From JASFTV01 sp050050615 (GTDB lineage: Bacteria > Desulfobacterota > DSM-4660 > Desulfatiglandales > HGW-15), in NCBI GenBank assembly GCA_050050615.1, contig JASFTV010000248.1, forward strand, positions 1 through 5,617: 5,617 nt of DNA, read 5' to 3'. Shown here one piece after another: positions 1 to 5,393 of the stretch. Each line of letters starts with the position of its first letter. Position 1 is the first letter of the stretch. The translations under genes and the position numbers were made by a program. A model generated the notes under the pieces. That model made no database searches, was not told where the DNA came from, and saw only the letters and a list, made by a program, of their open reading frames with translations.

Positions 1-130
1 CCCACGATCAAATCCAGCTGACCTATCTGTCCTACGCCATACCTCCTCAGTCGACGAACTCGCCCGCCCTACGGACTTGCCCGCCGAAGCTCGTCAGAGC
101 GAAGGCGACTCATTGATGACTGATCACTGA
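1..130. other. Intergenic DNA downstream of the ferredoxin gene, no gene called
   Basis: No convincing gene is seen here. Two plus-strand frames are open from the window edge (one stops at 114-116, the other at 128-130), but both run through repeat DNA and neither gives a recognisable protein, so an upstream gene tail can be neither claimed nor excluded. On the minus strand a good AGGAGGT precedes an ATG near base 40, but that frame stops two codons later. The stretch holds a symmetric GC-rich hairpin (82-107) and the start of a 7-bp repeat tract. No T-run follows the hairpin in the direction of ferredoxin transcription, so a classical intrinsic terminator is not evident. Confidence 0.5.
82..107. 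repeat. Symmetric GC-rich hairpin sequence next to the heptad tract
   Basis: CGCC (82-85) pairs with GGCG (104-107) and GCTC (89-92) with GAGC (97-100). A symmetric GAA/GAA internal loop lies between the stems and GTCA forms the loop. It lies just beyond the 7-bp repeats that overlap the ferredoxin stop codon and may belong to the same intergenic composite, as the GC-rich palindromes do in the other tracts. A role in 3'-end formation or RNA stability is possible but is inference. Confidence 0.5.
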
Positions 131-150
131 CTACTGATCACTTATTACTA
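114..150. repeat. Degenerate 7-bp (ACTGATC) repeat tract overlapping the ferredoxin 3' end
   Basis: On the plus strand the tract reads as heptads in one register from about 119: ACTGATC, ACTGACT, ACTGATC, ACTTATT, ACTATTG. On the minus strand it supplies the last codons (Ser-Asp-Gln) and the TAG stop of the ferredoxin gene at 131-133. Because 7 is not a multiple of 3, successive units place stop codons in all three minus-strand frames (TGA at 140-138, TAG at 133-131, TGA at 126-124). Confidence 0.8.
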
Positions 151-328
151 TTGCATTCGTGGGACACATCCTGGACACTTCTCTGCACTTCTGCTCCAGT
201 TCAAGGGGAATCTCATCAAGAATGACGGTTGCCCTCTTGCTCCCTTCCTGGAAACGGAACACCTGCGGGCACTCTTTGACACAGATGCCCGTCGTATCGC
301 ACTTCATCTGATCCACTTCGACTTTCAT
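131..328 (-). CDS. Small single-cluster ferredoxin, partner of the 2-oxoacid oxidoreductase
   Basis: A 65-aa ferredoxin, third gene of the kor operon, starting 30 bases after the korB stop. It should carry electrons to or from the oxidoreductase encoded upstream. Cysteines are at 10, 16, 20, 48 and 55, with CP at 20-21 and CPTNAI at 55-60. The spacing C-x5-C-x3-CP resembles Pyrococcus furiosus and Desulfovibrio gigas type ferredoxins, where the Cys equivalents of 20 and 48 can form a disulfide and those of 10, 16 and 55 bind the cluster. The fourth ligand position, three residues after the first Cys, is Thr13 rather than Cys or Asp, so a [3Fe-4S] or labile [4Fe-4S] cluster is plausible. The ATG at 328 is preferred over a GTG at 346 because AGAGGA lies 5 bases upstream. 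The stop lies inside a repeat tract. Confidence 0.9.
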   Translation of the reverse strand: MKVEVDQMKCDTTGICVKECPQVFRFQEGSKRATVILDEIPLELEQKCREVSRMCPTNAIVISDQ

Positions 329-332
329 AAGG

Positions 333-338
333 TCCTCT
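333..338 (-). promoter_or_regulatory. Ribosome binding site deciding the ferredoxin start
   Basis: The minus strand reads AGAGGA, followed by a 4-base gap to the ATG at 328 (5 bases from GAGG). The alternative GTG start at 346 would place this purine run inside the coding region and has no comparable site upstream, so the shorter protein is favoured. Confidence 0.65.
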
Positions 339-358
339 TTTTGCACGGCATGGATCTG

Positions 359-1210
359 TTAGGCATATTTTTCCATAACCTCCTTTAACTTACTTCGATT
401 CACATCCTGGCCAACCAGGGGACCTTGCTCTAGAATCGAGAAAGATTTTTCAAAAGGGGTTTTTTGATTTCGATAGATCACCCCGATAGGGATCTCATCA
501 CTCCACTTCCGGCTCGTCTGAATCGCCAGATCCCAATCCTCGGCTTCATAATCAGAAGGGAGGGGCTTACACCGTTCATTGTACCACTTGAACGTATTGA
601 CCCGGTTGAAAGACACACATGGCTGTAATATGTCAACAAGGGAGAATCCCTTGTGATCAATGGCCTGAGAGATGGTATCTACGAGATGTTCTTCTTTTCC
701 AACGAAGCTCCTGGCCACAAAACCGGCCTCCATGGCCACGGCCACGGCTAGGGGATTGAAAGGATGCAGCTTGACACCGCCCGGTTGGGCTTTCGTTTCG
801 AAACCCGCATCGGACGTGGGGCTGGCCTGGCCCTTGGTCAGGCCGTAAACCTGATTGTTGTGGATCAGGACGGTGATATCGATGTTGCGACGGATAGCCG
901 CAAGGAGATGATTCCCTCCCTCTCCATACATACAGCCGTCCCCGCTTTCTGCGACGACAACAAGCTCTGGATTGGCCAGTTTTGCCCCTGTCGCCACGGG
1001 AATGGACCTTCCGTGTAATCCATTAAAGAGATTGGCATTAAGGTAATGGGGGGCCTTGGCAGCCTGTCCGATTCCTGCCACCAAGAGGACCTGATGTGGT
1101 TCAAGGCCAGATTTGACCAGTGCCTTTTTGAGTGCCTCCAATAAAGGAAAATTTCCGCAGCCGGGGCACCAGGCCGTTTCATATTCACCATATTCTTTAA
1201 TGTTCACCAT
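359..1210 (-). CDS. korB: 2-oxoacid:ferredoxin oxidoreductase, beta (TPP-binding) subunit
   Basis: A 283-aa cytoplasmic catalytic subunit that binds thiamine diphosphate and the proximal iron-sulfur cluster. Visible motifs are WCPGCG at 14-19, HGR at 66-68, the TPP/Mg motif GDG at 90-92 with NH at 100-101, and NNQVYGLT...GQASPT at 118-132, all typical of the KorB/VorB/PorB family. Length is normal. In characterised archaeal relatives four Cys hold a [4Fe-4S] cluster. Here C15, C18 and C198 fit three of them, but the usual Cys of the GIGCS segment is Gln49 (GIGQAAK). The codon is CAG within an otherwise intact frame. It follows korCA after 54 bases, with AAGGAG 11 bases before the ATG. The substrate (2-oxoglutarate, pyruvate, branched-chain or aryl 2-oxoacid) cannot be settled from sequence; the Kor name follows the overall gene organisation. 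Confidence 0.93.
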   Translation of the reverse strand: MVNIKEYGEYETAWCPGCGNFPLLEALKKALVKSGLEPHQVLLVAGIGQAAKAPHYLNANLFNGLHGRSIPVATGAKLANPELVVVAESGDGCMYGEGGNHLLAAIRRNIDITVLIHNNQVYGLTKGQASPTSDAGFETKAQPGGVKLHPFNPLAVAVAMEAGFVARSFVGKEEHLVDTISQAIDHKGFSLVDILQPCVSFNRVNTFKWYNERCKPLPSDYEAEDWDLAIQTSRKWSDEIPIGVIYRNQKTPFEKSFSILEQGPLVGQDVNRSKLKEVMEKYA

Positions 1211-1264
1211 GACGTGATATTCTCCTTTCTCGCAAGACTTTATCCTTTGTCAACATAAGGATGA

Positions 1265-2938
1265 CTAGAGGTCCAGATAGCGCAGAATGTATTCCGGCGT
1301 TATGGCCAGGCCGTCGTATCGGGAAACGTTTTTCTGGATCAAAAAACCCGTTTGTCTTCGGATCAATTGGGCCAATTGCCCCGTTGCATTGCTCTCAATG
1401 CAGACCACCGTGTCCGCCGCCTCCAGATGGTTCACAAACTGATCTGGAACCAGTGGCCACAGCTGGGAAAAGTGGAGCGTCCCCACTTTCTTGCGCCCGG
1501 ACCTTAGCCCCTCAGCAGCTTCCGCCACCGAACCCTTACTGGATCCCCAAGAAACAAGCAGGATTTCGGGCTTTTCGTCCCCCTCAAACTCCGGCGGCAC
1601 CACGTCCCTGAGCATGCCTTTCTCCTTTCTCAGGCGTTTTTCTACCATGGTGGGGCGAATGGAAAGGTCCTCGGTCAGGTGACCGTCTTCTGTGTGCTCA
1701 TGGCTGTCAGCTACGACAAGGTGTTTGCTCAGCCCGGGAAGTAGTCGGGGAGAGACACCGTCTTCAGTGATAGAGTACCGTAAGTAAGGGATTGATACGC
1801 CGGAAGCATCCGCGCCTGGTTTAATGAACGGGAGACTTTCCACATCAATGGGCTCTAGGTCCTGATAGGAATCTGCAAGATAATGATCCGTTAGCACAAA
1901 GGCTGGGACCTGAAAGGCCTCAGCCACCTCTACGGCCTTGCGGGTCAGGTGAAAGCACTCCTCAACGGTTCCCGGTGCGAAAATGGCCCTGGGAAACTCA
2001 CCGTGCCCTGCGTGGAGGACAAACCAGAGGTCTCCCTGTTCCGTACGGGTGGCCAGTCCCGTACCCGGTCCAGGTCTCTGGCCGATGGCAATGACAAGTG
2101 GTGTCTCACTGACGCCGGTCAGGCTCACCGTCTCTGTCATCAGGGCAAAGCCGCCGCCCGAGGTGGTCACGATGCTCGGGATCCCGGCGTAGGAGGAACC
2201 CACGGCCATGTTGATTGCGGCGATCTCATCTTCGGCCTGTTCCACAACGAGACCCATTTCTTCAGAGCAGTCAATCAAGGCCTGGGGGATGGATGTGGAG
2301 GGACTCATGGGATAGAAGGCACAGAATTTCACGCCGGCCGATATGGCTCCCAGGGCGACTGCCTCATGCCCGTTCATCACCAGACGCAGGGGAGGATCCT
2401 TGACTTCTGGGAGCTTCTTGAATTCGTATGATTGCTCCTCGAACCAGCGATAGCTCGCTTCCAAAACCCGCAAATTCTCACCGCCCAGGTCGTTACCAAA
2501 AGTATCTTTCACGGTTTCACCGAAGACTTTCTCATCCAAGCCCATCAGGGCTCCGGCGATACCTATGGCCGCCACGTTCCAGTGCAACTCCTTACCGAAC
2601 ATCTTGAAGGGGACCCCTATCCACCGGTCGTGTTCGATATCCCAATCTTCGTAGCCGATGATCCACCCCTCGGACGAGAGTTCCTCCCGATGGAGAGCTA
2701 CGGTCTCTTCATTCAGGCTGATGAGAATGTCTACCGCCTCTTGAGGTGCAGAGACCTTTTTGGTGGCCAACCGAATGGAGAAGGTATTATGACCTCCCCT
2801 GACCCGGGATTCGTAAGTCTGTTGCACGTTCACGGAAAATCCACACCGAACAATGCTTTTGGCGAATATGTTTCCCACCGTCTGAAGGCCTTGGCCCGCT
2901 TCCCCCCCTATAAGCACATTAACGATTCTCTCTTCCAT
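1265..2938 (-). CDS. korA: 2-oxoacid:ferredoxin oxidoreductase, fused gamma-alpha subunit
   Basis: A 557-aa protein joining the gamma and alpha modules. The gamma domain (about 1-180) shows GGEAGQGL at 11-18 and YESRVRGGHN at 42-51. The alpha domain (about 185-557) begins with NGHEAVALGA, has YPMSPSTS at 209-216, EDE at 236-238, TTSGGG at 258-263 and a GPGTGLATRTEQGD segment, and ends with the C-terminal domain containing ESNATGQLAQL. With KorB it forms the enzyme converting a 2-oxoacid and CoA to acyl-CoA and CO2 with ferredoxin reduction, or the reverse. This fusion is common in anaerobes. It is the first gene of the operon korCA-korB-ferredoxin. The ATG is preceded by AGGAAAGGA about 10 bases upstream. 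No frameshift or missing core motif was seen. Which 2-oxoacid is used remains open. Confidence 0.93.
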   Translation of the reverse strand: MEERIVNVLIGGEAGQGLQTVGNIFAKSIVRCGFSVNVQQTYESRVRGGHNTFSIRLATKKVSAPQEAVDILISLNEETVALHREELSSEGWIIGYEDWDIEHDRWIGVPFKMFGKELHWNVAAIGIAGALMGLDEKVFGETVKDTFGNDLGGENLRVLEASYRWFEEQSYEFKKLPEVKDPPLRLVMNGHEAVALGAISAGVKFCAFYPMSPSTSIPQALIDCSEEMGLVVEQAEDEIAAINMAVGSSYAGIPSIVTTSGGGFALMTETVSLTGVSETPLVIAIGQRPGPGTGLATRTEQGDLWFVLHAGHGEFPRAIFAPGTVEECFHLTRKAVEVAEAFQVPAFVLTDHYLADSYQDLEPIDVESLPFIKPGADASGVSIPYLRYSITEDGVSPRLLPGLSKHLVVADSHEHTEDGHLTEDLSIRPTMVEKRLRKEKGMLRDVVPPEFEGDEKPEILLVSWGSSKGSVAEAAEGLRSGRKKVGTLHFSQLWPLVPDQFVNHLEAADTVVCIESNATGQLAQLIRRQTGFLIQKNVSRYDGLAITPEYILRYLDL

Positions 2939-3015
2939 TTGCTTTTCATCCTTTCCTGTATGAGATAGATTTTCTCGATCGGCTGTTATACCAGTAATCT
3001 AGTCTGCCCTAATGA

Positions 3016-3111
3016 TGACTGATCACGATTATCCAGTACCAAATACCCGATACCCGGCAGGCGAGCCGCCTGCCTTACTGATCACTGATCACTGATTACT
3101 GTTTACTCGTT
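3016..3111. repeat. Composite intergenic repeat, copy A (7-bp arrays around a GC hairpin)
   Basis: In plus-strand order: an isolated ACTGATC heptad (3018-3024); heptads CAGTACC, AAATACC, CGATACC (3034-3054); a perfect 8-bp inverted repeat GGCAGGCG/CGCCTGCC with a 3-base loop (3056-3074); then heptads ACTGATC, ACTGATC, ACTGATT, ACTGTTT, ACTCGTT (3077-3111). The reverse complement aligns in module order with 4914-5006, so the two are inverted copies of one composite family. No transposase is encoded nearby. The tract lies between divergent genes rather than at a gene end. Confidence 0.75.
3056..3074. repeat. Perfect 8-bp GC-rich inverted repeat in composite A
   Basis: GGCAGGCG (3056-3063) and CGCCTGCC (3067-3074) are exact reverse complements around AGC. 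This would form a very stable hairpin in DNA or RNA. No T-run follows on either strand, so it is not a textbook terminator. The corresponding place in composite B keeps only the left arm (GGCAGGCGA). Confidence 0.7.
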
Positions 3112-3290
3112 CTCATCTAACACCTATTCGGCTTCACGGCGGAAAACCATGGGTTGTATCATGTATTTTGGGTGGCTTGAGCATGTAGGAGGGAAATACA
3201 GGAAAGACCCCATTTATGATTTAGATTGGGAAAGTCATAATAAAAAAATTGGACTTTGCAGAACTGCCGAACAGGCTTTCGGGTCGAGAT

Positions 3291-3300
3291 GGAGAAGAGG
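3291..3300 (+). promoter_or_regulatory. Ribosome binding site deciding the start of the APH-like kinase
   Basis: GGAGAAGAGG ends 2 bases before the ATG at 3303, with its GGAG core 8 bases from that ATG. The longer in-frame start, TTG at 3249, is preceded only by an A-run with no purine-rich site, so the ATG at 3303 is favoured. Confidence 0.6.
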
Positions 3301-3302
3301 CT

Positions 3303-4361
3303 ATGGACATTGGGACCAAGGTTGAAAATTATTTGAAGGAACGCTTCGGGCCAGCGGCCAAGCTAGAGGATATGGAGCGGTTGGGGGAAGGGGTCCACGG
3401 AGCTGCCTACTTGCTCACATTCAGTACCCCCCATGAGGAGCAGCGTTTGATCATGAAGACCCTCTTTCCCTCAAGATTCGGGCATGATCATTACTCGGAC
3501 AGAGCCCAGGTCTTGCTTCTCGCCAGTGCCAATTACAATGAGATGCCAAAGCACATAAAGGCCGTGGATGTGGTGGGGGAATCCTCTGACCGGCTCATAT
3601 CGGTAAAGGACGCCAAGGAGTTCTACATTTTCATGGAAGAGGCCAGAGGGGAGTCCTACTTCAAGGACCTGGATGCCATCTTGCAGCGAGGACGTCTTGA
3701 TGAGCTGGACGTGGAAAGGGCCAAAATGCTCGCCCACTTTCTCGCTGATATTCATGCCTTCAAATATTCCGAAGAAGATGCAAAGATTCTCTACAGAAGG
3801 CGTATCCGTGATCTCATAGGACACGGGGAGTGTATTATGGGCATTATCGATGCCTACGAGGCCGTCGACTTTACTAAAGACACGGAGCTCGTTGAATACG
3901 CGGGCAAATGCCTCCCCTGGTGGGGAAAGATCAGGGACCTAAGCGAGCGTCTGTGCAGTGTCCATGGAGATTACCACCCGGGCAATATCCGGCTGCACGG
4001 AGACGATTTTGTCTTGCTAGACCGCTCCAGGGGTAGCTGGGGAGAACCGGCCGATGATGTATCCTGTTTGAGTGTTAACTATATACATTATGCGATCAAG
4101 GATCGGGGAACCTTTGAGGGCCCATTCGCTGAGCTGTTCCGGCTGTTCCTGGACTTTTACCTGGAAAAGACAAAAGACGGTGGTTTCTTTGAGGTGACGC
4201 AACCCTTTTTTGCCTTCAGGGTCTTGGTAGTCGCCAATCCGAGATTCTATCCTGAGGACTCAGAGGCGACGAAGAGGAAACTCCTTAATTTCGGTCACTC
4301 TGTTCTGGAAGAGGATCGCTTCCACGTGGACCGGATCTCCGATTATCTGGAGCGGCAATGA
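3303..4361 (+). CDS. APH-fold (aminoglycoside phosphotransferase family) small-molecule kinase
   Basis: A 352-aa cytoplasmic kinase-like protein of the APH/choline kinase superfamily. Visible are a glycine-rich ATP loop GEGVHG (28-33), a likely ATP-binding Lys52 (LIMKTL), the catalytic loop HGDYHPGN (221-228) with base Asp223 and Asn228, and a metal-binding Asp240 in LLDRSRG followed by GEPADD (247-252). The catalytic machinery therefore looks complete. The family phosphorylates hydroxyls of small molecules such as aminoglycosides, choline or sugars; nothing here identifies the substrate, and drug resistance should not be assumed. It overlaps the downstream P-loop kinase by 4 bases (ATGA), which implies coupled translation and a shared role. 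Both genes run opposite to their neighbours and are bracketed by composite repeats. An in-frame TTG at 3249 would add 18 residues but lacks a ribosome site. Confidence 0.85.
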   Translation: MDIGTKVENYLKERFGPAAKLEDMERLGEGVHGAAYLLTFSTPHEEQRLIMKTLFPSRFGHDHYSDRAQVLLLASANYNEMPKHIKAVDVVGESSDRLISVKDAKEFYIFMEEARGESYFKDLDAILQRGRLDELDVERAKMLAHFLADIHAFKYSEEDAKILYRRRIRDLIGHGECIMGIIDAYEAVDFTKDTELVEYAGKCLPWWGKIRDLSERLCSVHGDYHPGNIRLHGDDFVLLDRSRGSWGEPADDVSCLSVNYIHYAIKDRGTFEGPFAELFRLFLDFYLEKTKDGGFFEVTQPFFAFRVLVVANPRFYPEDSEATKRKLLNFGHSVLEEDRFHVDRISDYLERQ

Positions 4362-4915
4362 ACTTCTGTTTATGGGTAACGGGGCTTCCGGGCTCCGGGA
4401 AAAGTACCATTGTCAAAGAACTCGAGCGGTTGTTTGGAGAAGCCGGGCTTGATTTCATCACACTCGGTCTAGATCAAATCCGGACGGTTTTGACACCGGA
4501 TCCGAAATATACAGACGAGGAAAGAGAAATTGTTTACCGTTCGCTGGTCCTCATGGCCCAACTCTTGCTAGAGCACAGCGGGAAGAATGTCGTCATCGAC
4601 GCGACGGGCAACCGGAGGGCCTTCCGAAACCTGGCCAGAGAACGGATACCGGAATTTGGGGAGATATATATCCAATGTCCTTTAGAGATATGTCAGTCTC
4701 GCGAAGCCTTGCGTGATGGGCGGAGCGTTGAGAAAAATCTCTACCAAAAGGCAAAGGCCGGTCAGTTGGAAGGAGCGTTACCAGGCATCTCAGTCCCCTA
4801 TGAGGAACCCCAGGACCCTGAAGTCCTTGTTCCCTCAGACAGACTCGAGCCCCCCGAATCTGCAAAAAGAATTATGGACTATGTGAGATCAAGATGGATG
4901 GAGCGAGAACAGTAA
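4358..4915 (+). CDS. P-loop kinase related to adenylyl-sulfate (APS) kinase
   Basis: A 185-aa cytoplasmic protein with a Walker A motif GLPGSGKST (9-17), LDQIR (38-42) at the place of the APS kinase DGDNVR segment, TDEER (52-56), DATGNRRAFR (81-90), CPLEIC (107-112) and, near the C-terminus, LYQKAKAG (128-135) and PGISVPYEEPQDPE (142-155), which strongly recall APS kinase (CysC). However, the first Asp of DGD is Gly37 and the usual ISPxRxxR segment is replaced by ATGNRRAFR, which resembles AAA_33-type predicted kinases. So it is probably an ATP-dependent kinase of this superfamily whose substrate may not be APS. The start overlaps the previous stop (ATGA), and GGAG lies 5 bases upstream inside the preceding gene. 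The final Gln codon and the TAA stop lie at the edge of a 7-bp repeat tract. Confidence 0.85.
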   Translation: MNFCLWVTGLPGSGKSTIVKELERLFGEAGLDFITLGLDQIRTVLTPDPKYTDEEREIVYRSLVLMAQLLLEHSGKNVVIDATGNRRAFRNLARERIPEFGEIYIQCPLEICQSREALRDGRSVEKNLYQKAKAGQLEGALPGISVPYEEPQDPEVLVPSDRLEPPESAKRIMDYVRSRWMEREQ

Positions 4916-5047
4916 TCAGTGGACAGTGATCGGTAATCAGTAATCAGTAGGGCAGGCGACTCCCCCAACCTGGTATTGGGTATTCGGTATTGGGCATCGG
5001 ATGCTGTGCATCAGACTCCTCTAAAGATCACTGGTCACTGATTACTG
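4910..5047. terminator. 22-bp imperfect inverted repeat spanning the convergent gene ends
   Basis: Bases 4910-4931 and the reverse complement of 5026-5047 match at 20 of 22 positions; both begin CAGTAATCAGTG and end CAGTGATC. The arms are separated by 94 bases. In a transcript from either side the arms could pair and close a long stem over the intergenic region, which could act as a bidirectional 3'-end structure. There is no adjacent T-run, so a terminator function is inference, not demonstrated by the sequence. Confidence 0.35.
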
Positions 5048-5058
5048 AATACTTGCCG
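4910..5058. repeat. Composite intergenic repeat, copy B, between convergent genes
   Basis: In order: heptads AATCAGT, GGACAGT, GATCGGT, AATCAGT, AATCAGT (4914-4948); a GC-rich GGCAGGCGACTCCCC block (4951-4965); heptads GGTATTG, GGTATTC, GGTATTG, GGCATCG, GATGCTG (4972-5006); then heptads of the opposite orientation (GATC, ACTGGTC, ACTGATT, ACTGAAT; 5026-5050). The left part is the reverse complement of composite A in module order. It fills the whole gap between the convergent genes ending at 4915 and 5042 and supplies both stop codons. No other gene is seen between them. Confidence 0.8.
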
Positions 5059-5320
5059 CCGGTGTCACTTTAAATCCTGTGCCCAGGTTCTTCTCTATCC
5101 AGTCGATGCACCTCTGATATCCTCTCTCCTCAGAGGTTTCGACGAAAGGCTCCATCTTGAGGTCAACGGAGTCTCGATCGTCTCCTTCGCGCATTTCCCT
5201 GCGTTCGTAGTGGAGGACCGATGCGAAGTACTGCCCAGCGTCCAATTGACAGACATGGATCTTGAAGAATCCTTTTGAATGATTGATGTCCCAGACCTTG
5301 GTTTTCATGATTTTCAGCAT
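5042..5320 (-). CDS. Small protein of unknown function (92 aa)
   Basis: I do not recognise a family. The protein is charged and soluble-looking, without a signal peptide or membrane segment. The N-terminal half alternates hydrophobic and polar residues (KGFFKIHVCQLDAGQYFASV), suggesting beta strands. The middle is acidic and basic (ERREMREGDDRD), and the C-terminal part (about 60-79, with CIDWIEKNLG) looks like an amphipathic helix. Two Cys (24 and 71) are present without a metal-site pattern. The ATG at 5320 has AGGGGGAG 3 bases upstream; an inner ATG at 5308 is less well placed. It lies between the malate dehydrogenase end and the kinase pair, is transcribed leftward, and stops inside a repeat tract (CAG TAA TCAGTG). 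A good start site and a normal-looking composition support it as a real gene. Confidence 0.65.
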   Translation of the reverse strand: MLKIMKTKVWDINHSKGFFKIHVCQLDAGQYFASVLHYERREMREGDDRDSVDLKMEPFVETSEERGYQRCIDWIEKNLGTGFKVTPAASIQ

Positions 5321-5323
5321 GTT

Positions 5324-5331
5324 CTCCCCCT
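5324..5331 (-). promoter_or_regulatory. Strong ribosome binding site of the 92-aa gene
   Basis: The minus strand reads AGGGGGAG, then AAC, then the ATG at 5320. The spacing is short but the purine run is the strongest in the window and favours this start over the ATG 12 bases further in. Confidence 0.5.
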
Positions 5332-5393
5332 AAAATGACCCATACTCATAACGCTGTGGACCGCAACCCGCATATTCGGCAAACACCTTCCCT

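Larger units (their letters stand above)
2939..3302. other. Divergent intergenic region between korA and the kinase pair
   Basis: This 364-base region should carry the promoters for the leftward kor operon and the rightward kinase pair. A possible minus-strand -10 (TATAAC, 2990-2985) precedes korA, but no convincing -35 was found. On the plus side the 3200-3248 stretch is AT-rich with several -10-like hexamers (TATGAT, CATAAT) and no clear -35. Bases 3016-3111 are a composite repeat, annotated separately. A 58-codon frame (3149-3325) overlaps the kinase start but is not supported as a gene. No riboswitch or tRNA was recognised. Confidence 0.5.

Noticed and set aside
1..116. 3' end of an upstream plus-strand gene
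   Set aside because: Two frames are open from the edge, both short and running through repeat DNA, with no recognisable protein; too little sequence to decide.
114..150. CRISPR-like array
   Set aside because: The tracts are contiguous 7-bp units without spacers or 25-40 base repeats, and no cas gene is present.
764..1018. Open frames antisense to korB, korCA and the kinases
   Set aside because: They lie wholly within genes with clear motifs in another frame and have compositions typical of shadow frames.
3056..3074. Intrinsic terminator at the GC-rich hairpin
   Set aside because: No T-run follows on either strand, and it lies between divergent genes where a terminator is not expected.
3249..3302. 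TTG start of the APH-like kinase adding 18 residues
   Set aside because: No purine-rich ribosome site precedes it, while the ATG at 3303 has GGAGAAGAGG immediately upstream.
3149..3325. A 58-codon plus-strand frame between composite repeat A and the APH-like kinase
   Set aside because: It has only a weak ribosome site, overlaps the kinase start out of frame, and its second half reads as an off-frame shadow of that gene; no family is recognisable.
3303..4361. Antibiotic resistance gene
   Set aside because: The APH fold covers many small-molecule kinases; nothing in the sequence or neighbours points to an aminoglycoside substrate.
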